Assembly (NCBI GenBank): GCA_956465555.1
Contig: OY101122.1
Span: 2,119,001 to 2,183,000 of the forward strand
Direction: 5' to 3'
DNA from: Nitzschia sp. pyKryTriq1
Taxonomy: Eukaryota; Bacillariophyta; Bacillariophyceae; Bacillariales; Bacillariaceae
Length of the DNA stretch: 64,000 bases
Translations under genes and position numbers: made by a program
Part shown: positions 49,347 to 59,836 of the stretch, piece after piece
Layout: each line of letters starts with the position of its first letter
Position numbering within the stretch: the stretch's first letter is position 1
The notes under the pieces: model-generated
What the model saw: the letters and a program-made list of their open reading frames with translations, nothing else
The model's database searches: none
Told to the model about the DNA's origin: nothing

Positions 49347-50469
49347 TCAACTACAACTTTTATTAATACCGAGTACTACTACTATCTACTTCTTGGCTTG
49401 AGTAATACTACCTAGTTCGAGCACACCAGTCGGTACACGTACCGGTACCACCGTACAATCATCATTGCACAGCTGAAGAGAAGTGGAAACAAATAATATC
49501 GCCCCCGGTACTCCTACCGGTACGAAAGTGAGAAAGTAACGATGCGGGCGGCAGGAGTACTGTGCATGGGCGGCGCCATCGCATAGTAGAAGAAGAAAGA
49601 AGAAGAATTGTGCTGTACCCCGGTACCTGGTACCTCCTGTACAGTGATACATCAGCTAGACCCTCGACCGTATACTTCGTCTGTACTTCGTACCTCTCTT
49701 CGACCCTTCGACAAACCGGACGGACGCTAGACGGACTCCATTCCGCGGTCCACGTACAGACGATGGCTTCAGAGTGGATGAATGAAGAGAGAAGCGTTCT
49801 CTGGGAGAGAAGTTGGAGAAAGAAAATGAAAGTGGTCGCATCATAGAGATAGATAGAAGACTGAGAGTGAGTCCCGAATCATCGATCTTTTACAGTACTG
49901 TGGCGTTTTACTCGTGCGTAAAGTGAGAAGAAGGGGCTATATTATTAAAATAAAGTGGTCTTGGTTGATGATTCTCAATAAATTCAAAGAGAGCTGACGC
50001 CAATTTAATAAAGCCCCCTGTTCGTGTTTCGAATATCATCGAATGACCCGTGTAGAATGGACATTATCGTTAATTATGCTTCACTCCCGAGTGACACAAA
50101 CGCACAAGCAGAACCATCCTCATTTTTGCTTGAGTAATCCTGTAAAAATTGTACCATTAACGTCTGTCCTCATGTACTGTACTCCATCTTGATCGGTCTG
50201 ACTATGATGGATATCTCCCGCCAAAAGGTGCGCGCGCCTGCCCTTCTACTGGATTCTTCGTAAAGTTCCACGTTAGGAAAGCTCCGGGAAGAAATAAGTT
50301 TCTAACAATTCGCTCGGCGCAAGCGCCAAAAACTGCACGTCTTCCTATGTCTCATACTTATCTCGATATCCTCTCTTCATCATCATCATCATCTGTACTA
50401 CTTCCCTCCCTCCCTAGTACATTCATTCATTAAATCATTCACTCATTCTTCTCTGATACCAACCCTACC
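49347..50469. promoter_or_regulatory. Divergent promoter region of glycosyltransferase and orphan gene
   Basis: 1.1 kb between two genes read outward. GTACCGG palindromes and TAG/CTA motifs occupy the left third. The middle is mixed sequence. A TC/CAT-rich leader lies directly before the start at 50470. No gene is seen. Confidence 0.45.
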
Positions 50470-52236
50470 ATGACCATTCCCCAAAGAACCGCTACGATCG
50501 ATGAAGATGAAGCCATGGAATGGATCACGGACTGGGAGTACGAGCGAATTTCACACCCTTCGGCAGCTTCGCGCAATAATCGCAAGCAGGAGCAGCCACC
50601 AGCGGTGGTGGTGGCAGCAGCAGCAGCTCCCACCACCATCATCCAGCAGCAGAATAATCACCCAGTCGGGAACAACATTGATGTTGGAGATGTGGATGTG
50701 GATGTTAGCGTTGATGTGGACGATGACGTTAGTATGGATCTCATGGAAGATATTGAAGAAGAAGAAGAAGAACTTGACGCCGCCGCTCCGATTCCTTTGG
50801 AGCAAGCCGATGATCCTCGTCATCACGAATCGTCCAAGGAAATTGCCATCTTTTGGACTCGAGCAAGCGAACAACTCACGGACGATGATTTGAATGGCAT
50901 GTTTGGTCAAGCCAATCAACATCTTCATGTTCATCATAATCACCATCACCAACACCATCACCATCACCACCTTCACAACAGCCATTCTTCTCGTCGAGGA
51001 TCCTTTTTAATGGAAGAAGTGGTGCAGCCGGTACTAGAACCTGTTCCATCGTCCTCTACCAAGATTATTGTCGCCGAAGAAGACGATGATGATGATGATG
51101 ACGCCATGATTTTGGGTCCTCTCCAAGACAAGGAAGGCTTGTTGCCACCCATGTCTGACTCTCATCTCTACCAACAAGGAAACGCTCAGTACGACATGAT
51201 TGAGTCTCACAAGAACGACAAGGACAGCAAGAACAAGAACAATAAGCCCGGAGTCCCCAAGGACAGTACGGGCACTCATACTACCATCGACCTGATGGAA
51301 GATGATGATGACGAAGATATCGACGACGACGATGATTCTGTCGAACTCGTACATGTTCAGGATCAAGAAGACTTATTTACCACTACCTCGACGAATCATC
51401 TGGAAGACGATCTGAACCATGCTTCGGGATCTTCCAGCAGTATGTCTTCCGATATTTTTGAACGTCAGCAGCAACTCCTGCAACAAGTCTTGAAAGAAGC
51501 GCCGCATCATAGTGCGGCCCGAAGATCGACCTATGAATTGCCCCGTCCTTCGGATCATCAACAGCGTCTGTTACAAGAAATGGTCATGCTCAAAGAAAAG
51601 AAGCAGATCAAGCAACAGCAAAAGCAGCAACAACAAGCAGAAGAGGATGCTGCCGCTGCCAAGGACGATCCCATCTTTGCCCGACAACAAGAAATCTTTC
51701 ATCAAATGCGAATCGCAGAACAAGCCAAACAACAAAAGCATCAACAAGAACAGCAGGAACAACAGCAACTCCAACAACAACAACATTATCATCACCTCCA
51801 TCATCATCATCAATATCCCCCACACCACAATCCCTACTCGTCGTATCCTCCCACATCTCCCTCCACCGCCGCCGCCACCGGCATCAGTCATCATCATCCC
51901 TATGGTGCTGTTGGTGCTGCTGCTGCTGCTGCTGCCGCTACTGTTGGTGTTGTGGATGTTGATTCGGCGTCTCCCAACTCGGTCACCAAAACATTGACTC
52001 GTGCCGGTATGGACAGCGAGGAATATCAAAAGGTAGTAACACGATTGACGGAAAAGAATTTATTGGAACGCCAAAGGCTCATGTTGCAACAAAGCATGAA
52101 ACGATCGTTGGAAAGCCGTCAGGCCTTGCACATTAAACCGACTGCCCTGCCCGATTACAATCATGACAAATTGTCCCAAGTCTTGAAGGATATCGAATCG
52201 TCGACGAGACATATTTCCGAAACGTATCGAAAATAA
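50470..52236 (+). CDS. Low-complexity orphan protein with HQQ/RQQ repeats
   Basis: 588 residues, no family recognised. The N-terminal part holds MEWITDWEYERI and acidic runs. His and Asp clusters occupy about 150-320. From about 320 three related segments occur: DIFERQQQLLQQVLKEA, PSDHQQRLLQEMVMLKE and PIFARQQEIFHQMRIAEQA. Each looks like a short amphipathic helix with the core xQQxLLQxV. They are linked by Gln/Lys-rich coiled-coil-like sequence and an Ala run. The C-terminal ~90 residues are more complex (LTRAGMDSEEYQKVVTRLTE, LPDYNHDKLSQVLKDI) and may be the folded part. The acidic and Gln-rich make-up suggests a nuclear regulatory protein; that is inference. The start is the first ATG after a short leader. 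Confidence 0.6.
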   Translation: MTIPQRTATIDEDEAMEWITDWEYERISHPSAASRNNRKQEQPPAVVVAAAAAPTTIIQQQNNHPVGNNIDVGDVDVDVSVDVDDDVSMDLMEDIEEEEEELDAAAPIPLEQADDPRHHESSKEIAIFWTRASEQLTDDDLNGMFGQANQHLHVHHNHHHQHHHHHHLHNSHSSRRGSFLMEEVVQPVLEPVPSSSTKIIVAEEDDDDDDDAMILGPLQDKEGLLPPMSDSHLYQQGNAQYDMIESHKNDKDSKNKNNKPGVPKDSTGTHTTIDLMEDDDDEDIDDDDDSVELVHVQDQEDLFTTTSTNHLEDDLNHASGSSSSMSSDIFERQQQLLQQVLKEAPHHSAARRSTYELPRPSDHQQRLLQEMVMLKEKKQIKQQQKQQQQAEEDAAAAKDDPIFARQQEIFHQMRIAEQAKQQKHQQEQQEQQQLQQQQHYHHLHHHHQYPPHHNPYSSYPPTSPSTAAATGISHHHPYGAVGAAAAAAAATVGVVDVDSASPNSVTKTLTRAGMDSEEYQKVVTRLTEKNLLERQRLMLQQSMKRSLESRQALHIKPTALPDYNHDKLSQVLKDIESSTRHISETYRK

Positions 52237-53690
52237 TACTGAAAGAAAGAAAGAAAGAATGAAAAAAAAGAAATATCATTCTTCGTGGAATGACCATCAC
52301 ACCATCATCATCCATACGACTTTTTTAAGGAACATTCTTTAATCAATGGAAAAAGTTCCAGAATCCAAAGCCAAAGCCAAAGCCAAACCAGACCAAAACA
52401 AGAGGAACACAAACACATCATTTCCATGTCTAGTATATTGCGAACATTATTATAGTTTCATCCATAAAAAGTAATAAAATATCTATTTTTTAAAACCCAC
52501 TTGAGCATTATACTTCATAGTTCTCTACTACTAGATTATCTTATATCTATCTTCAAGAGGATGACGATTATTATTATTATTATTATTTGATTCTAGTAGC
52601 TAGTATAGCTAGTAGTAGTAGTAGTAGTAGTATCAGCATCAGTGACGAACTTGTTCTTAGTCTCATATTATTATTACTTCGCTGCTTTGCGATGTATAAA
52701 CCCTACTACTAGTTTAGTAGTAGATAGAGAAGCGAGGCGAGGCGAGAACGAGTCGTCGCACTATTCTGAAAAAGACTCTTTTTTGTTCCACTTGCTGAGA
52801 GAGATGAGAGTAGAGCGTAGTAGTATAGTACTCGTACACTCTTCGTCTGCTACTACTACCACCATGATCTCTACTACTACTCTAGAGTGCTGATCATCCT
52901 TGTTCTTGTTGTTATTTTCCCTCTCTCCACCACTACTAGTAGAGTACTAGTAGCACACATTGCTTTTCTTGCATCATACTCGTAGTACAAAAGTCGAAGC
53001 GAAGAATGCTAGTTTTGTGGTAGCGATAGTTTCATTCTTGGTGTCCCTCTACTACTACTACTACAAGTACTACTACTCTACCGTACCGGTAGAGTAGCTG
53101 TAGCTAATAGCAGCACGGCCACACGCTGCTTTTCCGTACGGTGGTAGTACAGTATGGTACCGGTACCCCGGTACACGCCGCCGCGCGGGCACACCCCGTA
53201 GAATTTTAGTAGGTGCTGTATGATGTACTACAACCCCAACCGTACGAGTACTGACTGTTCATACGTCAGCAGAAGAATTCCCCGGCGCGGCGGCACCCAT
53301 TGGGCGAGAATTGCAGTGTGACGTACTGTATGTATGTGCGTGACAACAACGACATCCGCATCACTTCAACGATGGCAATCGATCTCATCGGAAGCCAAAT
53401 ACATACACTCTAACTAATGCGGCAAGAAAGGCCGGTGTTGCTCGCCATCTCGCATCGCGGCTTTCTAAAAAATATTAATCAAAAAGGAATCCTATCCATC
53501 ATCATCATCATCGTCATCATCAGTCAGTCAGTCAGTCATTGTTTTGTTTGTGTTATAATTTGTGCACAAATACCTGATACAGCTCTACCGATAGTATACT
53601 CGTACGCAAGAACGGTACTTGTAGCGTTGGATCTTCGAGCACTCGTGTGGTTTCTCTTCTGGATCATAGCAAAAGTAATACCATATTATC
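52237..53690. other. Long spacer with several microsatellites
   Basis: 1.45 kb. AAAGCC units at about 52365-52388, (ATT)n at about 52566-52588, TAG/CTA runs near 52605-52635 and 53050-53075, and a GC-rich GGTACC-containing block near 53150-53185. No gene. The right part carries the promoter of the I29/FPKR gene. Confidence 0.5.
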
Positions 53691-56600
53691 ATGCTTTTCA
53701 AATCGACCGCCGTCGCCGCAGCCCTTGCAGCCAGTAGCTTTAGCTGCTGGACCGTCCAAGACGCTTCGGGCTTTTCTCCTCCTCCTCCTCCTTATCGGCC
53801 AAGACTGCTATATTGCGTAGCAGCAGCAGCAGCAGCAGTAGCAGAAGTAGTACCGCTCTTGGCGGAGGCGGCATTCCGGCCGATGTTCCCATGTGGAGTG
53901 ACGATGTGAATGGGAGGCGACGACTGGGCACTACCAGTACTACTCGTACTGGCAGTACTAGCAACAGTTACAACAATGGTCCCAATCCCTTGAATGTCAA
54001 ACACAAGGACGCCATGATCCGACAAGTCTACGAGGAATGGCGTACTCTATATGGTCGGGAGGATATCGCTGATGGAGAAGATGCTTCTGCTGCTGCTTCT
54101 GCTTCTGCTGATAAAGTGGATGATCGATTTGCTATTTTCAAATTGAATTATCTCACGAGTCAACGTGCTCATGCCTTACAGACATCGAGAGCCAAAATGG
54201 ATGGACAACCGTTGCCGGCGCCGTTGGAAATGAATGCCTATGCCGATTGTACCAATGAAGAATATCAAGAATTGATGAAACTGGAAGCACAAAAGTTGAT
54301 TGCTCCACGAACCAAAGTACAACAAACAGCACCGGCAGCTGCAGCTGCAGCAGATGTTCCTGCGGTCGCAAAGGAGGATGTAACTGCCCAGCCGGAGCAG
54401 AGTAGAAGTACGATGACAAGTACAAGCCCCTCGGTATCTTATTCTCTTCGCCCGGATGTCCGAGGAATGCAAGAAGGGTCGGCGACCAACTTTCCACAGC
54501 GCACTGCGGCCCATAGCAAGGCACCTCCCACCGTGACTTCTCCTCCTCCTGCCGCTGCTGCTGCTGCTACTACTATTACTACTTCCAAAAAAGAGGAAGA
54601 AGAAGCTCCCATTCCCTTTCCAGAGTTGGATACAAAGTCTCTCCAAGAAAAGTTGAATGATTTGAAAAAGGCTGCGGAAGATCTGGCAGCCTCCAGGAAG
54701 GCTAGCAGCAGCACCAGCAGCACCAGCAGCACCAGCAGCATTGATCCTAGCACCAGCAGCACTACTGGTGTGAAGAAACCACTGCCATCCAAAAACCCAT
54801 CCGCGACGACTAGTCTTGATCCTAGTGCTGCTGTTGCAGAAAAGAAGACTGTACCACCGCCGCCACCGCCGAATATGAAGAAGCCTTCTCAGTTCATGGG
54901 AGTTGGAACGGCGAGTCAAAAGCCTCTGGCACCCAAACCTTCATCGTCCCACTATGTCCGACCGGACAATATTGGATCGTTTGGAGATCCATCGGCCAAA
55001 TACTTCCCAAAACGAGCAGCTACCACAGTCAGTAGTAGTCCTCCAAAACCTGTCCCAGCCGATGTTCGAGGTCCAGATGACAAGCAGTCAGCCACTACGT
55101 TTCCCAAACGCACCGAGGCACATGAAAAGGGTACGATTGGCGCATCTCCCACTGCGTCCACGGATGCATCCTCCGAGAAGGATTCATCAACTTCGAGACT
55201 CCGACCTGATGTCTACAGTCTAGGACAATCGGCCACGGATTTCCCAAAACGTCCTGTTAATCCTCCTGCTGCTCCTGCTCCTGCTCCTCCTGCGGTTCGT
55301 CCCCAAGCTGTGGCCCCTCCCCCCGATAAGAAAAAGGCAGTGTCCCCAGGATCGTCATCGTCGTCATCATCATCGTATATTCGACCCGATATCTTTTATA
55401 AGGATCAATCTCAATCGGCCACCAACTTTCCAAAACGCAAACCTTCCTATGATGCTCCCGTGGCATTGGTCCAAGCCGCACAATTCCGAGATGACGTTGC
55501 TCCTGCGACTGCTGCTGCTGCTGCATCCAAATCTACGACGACGACTTCTTCTTCGGCTAATACTACTAGTAGAGCAGGAGCAACAGCAAAAACATCATCA
55601 ACACGAACTTCGGCTTCGACACTGATTCCTGATCAACAAAAATCTGCCACGGCCGCTCCCTTTTCCTTCAAACGCCGTGCCAATCAAAATAAGAATGCTG
55701 CCACGACGGATCTTCCACCACCCGAATATAAACGTTCTCCTCCTCCTTCTACTCCTATTGTCGAGGAAAAGGAAGACGAACAAAATACGGTTGCTGTGGA
55801 TATTAGTGATGCCGTGGCTAGTACTTCGGCGGCTCAAGAGCAACTCGTGACCGAGTCATCATCGTCCAAGGCTGCCCCCACCATCACAACCGCTGACGAA
55901 GAAGAAGCTCCCAAGGAGCGTGCCATTCCTACGCTCCAAGACATTTTGAAAGCGGAAAGGGAGGCCGACAAGAAGGAAAAGGTGGATCCGAAGGAAGCAA
56001 CCACCGCCGCCGCCGTGAAGGAAGAGAAAACGGTGGCAGCACCCCCAGCAGAGCCAACGCTCGAGGCCGTCTCCAAGGCAGTCAAGTATCGGGCCGACGC
56101 CGAAGCGCGGATGAAACAGTGGAAACAAACGCAGGCTGAACAACCACAACCAAAGAAGAAAGCAGCAGCAGCAGCAGTACCCACCGAATCTTCAGAAGTA
56201 TTAGGGGAACAACCGACTGGCAACAATGAGAAAGACGACTTGGCCGAACAATCCTTATTGGAATTACGTTCTGTTCTCCAAGCGCGTTTGGAGGCGGTGC
56301 AAGAAGAAGCTCGGTTCAAAGCCCAAGAAGAGACTGCTCGTGCGCTGATCGCCAAGGAGGTCTTCCAACGATCCCTCTTGGAGAAACAGCTACAGATGAA
56401 CAAGAAGGCAGCCCAAGCAGCTGCAGCTGCTTCGGTGAAGGAAGAAGTGTCCGTCCCAAAGACCTCGCAGCCCACTCCCACCCAAGGTACAGTCGACCCT
56501 TCAATGATGGTCAATGTCGATGCCTAAGCACAATTTCTTGACGTGATGAGCGGTTAACTCAATTTTTAATCATCCATTTTAGCAGAAGCGCCACAAAACG

Positions 56601-57340
56601 CGAGCCCACCAGTAGATAAGGCGGCTCGTCAAAAGGAGATTGAAGAAGCGCTGAAGGCCGACTTTAACCAAGCAGCAGTAGCAGCGGCGGCAGTCGAATC
56701 ACCACCACCCATGGACCCCGGACGCCAAAAGCAGATTGAAGCTATAATGGAAGGAAATGCCCCGGAAGAAGTGGTCGATCCAAAACTCGCTCGTCAAAAG
56801 GAGATTAAAGATGCTCTCAAGGCCGACTTTAACGCTGCAGCCTACAAGACCACCTTTGGTCCAGGACGACAGCAACAAATTGAGGCTGTCTTTGAAGGCA
56901 AAGTCCAAGTCAAGAAGTCTCGACGGGAGGAACCAGTCTACGATCCTTTTGCGGTGACACCTGCTCCCGCAACAACTACTCGTAGTAGAAGTAGTGCTTC
57001 CATGCCATCGGTGCAGGATGTACTGAAAGCAGAAATGGAAGCCGCGAGATCACTTCGTGGCGCAGAATCAAGCACGTCCAAGCCTGCTGCTTCTTCTGCT
57101 GCTACTACTGCTACCAGTAGCATTGCTCCGTCGATACAAGACATTTTGAAGGCGGAGCGAGAGGCTGCCGAGAAAATGAAGGAATCATCGGCTCAAGTAG
57201 ATGCTACCTTGTCGTCATCGTCGTCCAGCAGTCCCGAATCGTCTAAAGAGATGAGCAATCGAGAACGAAAACTACAAAATTGGAAGTCGAATGGCAAGAA
57301 AAAGAAAAAGGGGAAGAACAACAACAAGAACACGAATTAA
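53691..57340 (+). CDS. Modular repeat protein: leader, I29-like domain, FPKR repeats, LKAE and RQKEI repeats
   Basis: Exon 1 to 56486, exon 2 56583-57340, intron 56487-56582 (96 bases, phase 1). The frame joins correctly as ACCCAAG/GTACAG...TTTTAG/CA. The leader MLFKSTAVAAALAASSFSC ends in ASGFSP, a diatom plastid-import-type motif. It lies in another frame than the body (open from about 53780), so a slip in the CTC/TCC repeat near 53779-53800 is suspected. The body begins with a cathepsin-propeptide-like I29 domain, without the peptidase: MIRQVYEEW, RFAIFKLNYLTSQ, MNAYADCTNEEYQEL. Six RPD-x(n)-QSAT-x-FPKR repeats follow at about 212-620. Then come three P-x-x-QD(I/V)LKAE-x-EA units and four RQK(E/Q)I units. 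A plastid location is inferred only from the leader. No known protein has this layout, as far as I know. Confidence 0.6.
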
Positions 57341-57672
57341 AGCCTAAAATTACTACCGACTCAAAGTTCAAAGGGAAGCCTTGTGAGTTCTTAATAAACA
57401 ATTGTAGTATCCATATACATCTCCAGGGCGTATCCTAGTTGGTGTACATAGATGTTTCGTTTCCTTGTCACTCACAGACATGCAGAGCTGCAATGAAGTG
57501 ACACATTCTAGCTCCGGTCGTCTGGGTCAAATGGCTTGTCGACTCGTTCGACTGGTGCATCTCTTTCGTCTTGTCAGAGAATGTTAAAATTCCATTATTC
57601 TGACTGTCTCTACTACTAGTAGTCTAGTCTAGTCTAGTCTACGAGTCTGTGCTTGAGTAGTCAATCCTTATC
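57341..57672. other. Short convergent spacer
   Basis: 332 bases between the ends of the repeat protein and the PAF-AH-like gene. It contains one CTAGT-repeat stretch near 57610-57640 and otherwise nothing recognised. Confidence 0.5.
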
Positions 57673-59136
57673 TTAATCTTCCTTTTGCCGACTTGATGTT
57701 GATGATGAAAATGAGGACGAAGATGGCGGCGACGCGATGGGTTGTGATGATGATGAAGAAGCACGAGGAAGAACACTGCCGCCGACTTGTTCTTGTAAAA
57801 AAGCACTCGTTCGTTCCACAATTTCTTGATAGACTGCAAAGGGGTCCGCCTCACCTACCGCTCCCATCATCATCTTTTTCAACAATCGCATTGGCAACCA
57901 AAAGATGACATCACAAAAGTTTTGATGTCCCGTCTTTGGGAGTACGACTGGTGATGCAGTAGCAGCAGCACCACCACCACCAGTAGCAGCAGCAGCCTTG
58001 GCGAGTACTTGTGTCGCTTGGAATAGTTTGGGATAGCCTTGAAATTGTTCTGAATTCAAAAAGAGTGACGGAATCGGCCACTTGTGATGTTCCTCCTCTA
58101 CGTATCGAAATGCTTCTTGTGGAAATCTAAATTCAATGCCTGCACTCTTTTGAACATCAATGTGGAACCAGCCATCCAAAAAGATGGCCGCTTGGAATGG
58201 GAGCTGCTGCTGCTGCTGCTCTTCCATCATTTGAACGACTGCCCGAGCAACAGTCGCCGCGCCATAAGAATACCCTGCCGCCACTACTCGAGTGGGATCG
58301 ACTTGATCTTGAATAGCACGCAGAAGCCAATCTTTCGACTCGTCCTTCGTCATGTTGTTGTCGTCGGTGTCGGTGTCATTGCCAGCACACATGAGACTTC
58401 TTGCTTGAAAGAGTTGTTGTGCTCGTTTTTGGACTTGTCGAGGACGGAATTCAGGATCGTAGTTGGCATAGGATGGACCTTTTTGATAATAGTGCATGGA
58501 TCCATCCGACATTGGTACACAGCAGGAACTTCCATCGGTATGATGTACGCCCACGACAATCGCCCCCGTGCCCTGACGAGCCCATGACGCCAACAAGAAG
58601 GCATTTTCTTGTCCCGTTCCTGTCAATCCATGAGAAAAGATGATGAGCGGAAACTTGTTCTTCGTATTATTCTTTGCGGAAGCAGCAGAAGGACGGGCTC
58701 CTTCCCCAACGCCTACTGGTAGTTTCAACCACGTCATGGGCAAAACGAACGAGAGTAGATAGACGCAGGGATGAACGAGCCATCGAGTTGTCCAAGAATC
58801 CCCCTGAATGACACCTATCGTATGTAGATACCCTTTGAGATATTCGACCACATTGGTGTCTTGTTTCGCAAACCAACCCACTCGGCGTAATATCTTCTCT
58901 TGTCGTTGTTGCTGTTGTTGTTCATCCGAGGATGATACTGGTAATACCGATACTGCTGCTGCCGATGCTGCTGCTGCTGCCGCCGCCGGATAAAAGATTC
59001 GAAGGGGAGGATGCGAAGCCGTGGCCGGCAGGTAATGGAATCCCACAGAATGCCGCTGGTACTCCTCGTCGTCGCAGTCGTTGTCGTTGCTGCTGCTGCT
59101 GCTGCTGTTCCAAAGATAAGAGGGAATCCCCACCAT
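57673..59136 (-). CDS. PAF-acetylhydrolase-like lipase
   Basis: 487 residues from the ATG at 59136; a further upstream Met at 59373 exists but the part between is a tetranucleotide array. Key segments are VGFHYLPA, FPLIIFSHGLTGTGQENA with the oxyanion-side SHG, the nucleophile GYSYGAATVARA, an AIFLDGWFHI strand with the likely Asp, and TGHQNFCDVIFWLP with the catalytic His. This is the order of plasma and intracellular type II PAF acetylhydrolases, which cut short or oxidised acyl chains from the sn-2 position of phospholipids. A charged, Gln/Ser-rich C-terminus is added. Length is normal for the family. No strong signal peptide follows the chosen start; the upstream Met would add a hydrophobic segment and thus a different location. 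Confidence 0.8.
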   Translation of the reverse strand: MVGIPSYLWNSSSSSSNDNDCDDEEYQRHSVGFHYLPATASHPPLRIFYPAAAAAAASAAAVSVLPVSSSDEQQQQQRQEKILRRVGWFAKQDTNVVEYLKGYLHTIGVIQGDSWTTRWLVHPCVYLLSFVLPMTWLKLPVGVGEGARPSAASAKNNTKNKFPLIIFSHGLTGTGQENAFLLASWARQGTGAIVVGVHHTDGSSCCVPMSDGSMHYYQKGPSYANYDPEFRPRQVQKRAQQLFQARSLMCAGNDTDTDDNNMTKDESKDWLLRAIQDQVDPTRVVAAGYSYGAATVARAVVQMMEEQQQQQLPFQAAIFLDGWFHIDVQKSAGIEFRFPQEAFRYVEEEHHKWPIPSLFLNSEQFQGYPKLFQATQVLAKAAAATGGGGAAATASPVVLPKTGHQNFCDVIFWLPMRLLKKMMMGAVGEADPFAVYQEIVERTSAFLQEQVGGSVLPRASSSSSQPIASPPSSSSFSSSTSSRQKED

Positions 59137-59176
59137 GATGATGTGATGTGATTGATTGATGTGACGAATGGACGAA

Positions 59177-59226
59177 TGGATGGATGGATGGATGGATGGA
59201 TGGATGGATGGATGGATGGATGGATG
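59177..59226. repeat. (ATGG)n tetranucleotide array in 5' leader of the PAF-AH-like gene
   Basis: About 12 ATGG units on the plus strand. The unit is not a multiple of three. A change of one unit would shift the frame between the Met at 59373 and the body of the lipase, while leaving the start at 59136 untouched. Confidence 0.8.
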
Positions 59227-59373
59227 GGTATGGGTGAATGCTGAGAGGGACGAATATGAAAGCACCGGATTGTGCACAAATGCCGTTCTGCGAAGCCGCA
59301 TACTGTAGAAAAAGAAGCAAGAGAATACAATAATAAAGCGACCACGACGACGAACTTCCAAGAACTTCTCCAT

Positions 59374-59836
59374 GGATTGATGACTGATTCATTTGATTAG
59401 TCTGTCATGGGTCCGGTATGAAATCGCCCACGCATACATACTTTACTACGAGTACGTACTCATAGTACTTCAAGACTGACCGGTATGAACTACTAGTAGT
59501 AGCTAGCTAGTAGTATCCTACCAGCTTTTGGAAACGTGTCTATGCAATCTGCCTTTCGATATCCAGCACAATGAGACCAATATCGAAGTAGTACTACGTA
59601 CTTCTACAGAAGTTGTACGGCGGTTCTTATTAGTACGACTACTGTAATAGCTACTATCTTACATAGCTACGTAGCAAATAATACTAGCTAGAGTATTCAT
59701 ACAGTACATACGTAGTACCCTTCGTCTCAGGAGCATCCTCCCAGAAAGCAGATAGCGAACCATTAAGCAACGGACGTTACGTGTACTCACGCTCAAGGCG
59801 TCCTTCCTCGATGACTCATCATCGTTGCCTGATCGT
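59374..59836. other. Spacer with TAG/CTA motifs
   Basis: 463 bases before the 3' end of the ankyrin-like gene. CTAGTAGTAG and TACGTA motifs are frequent. No gene. Confidence 0.5.
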
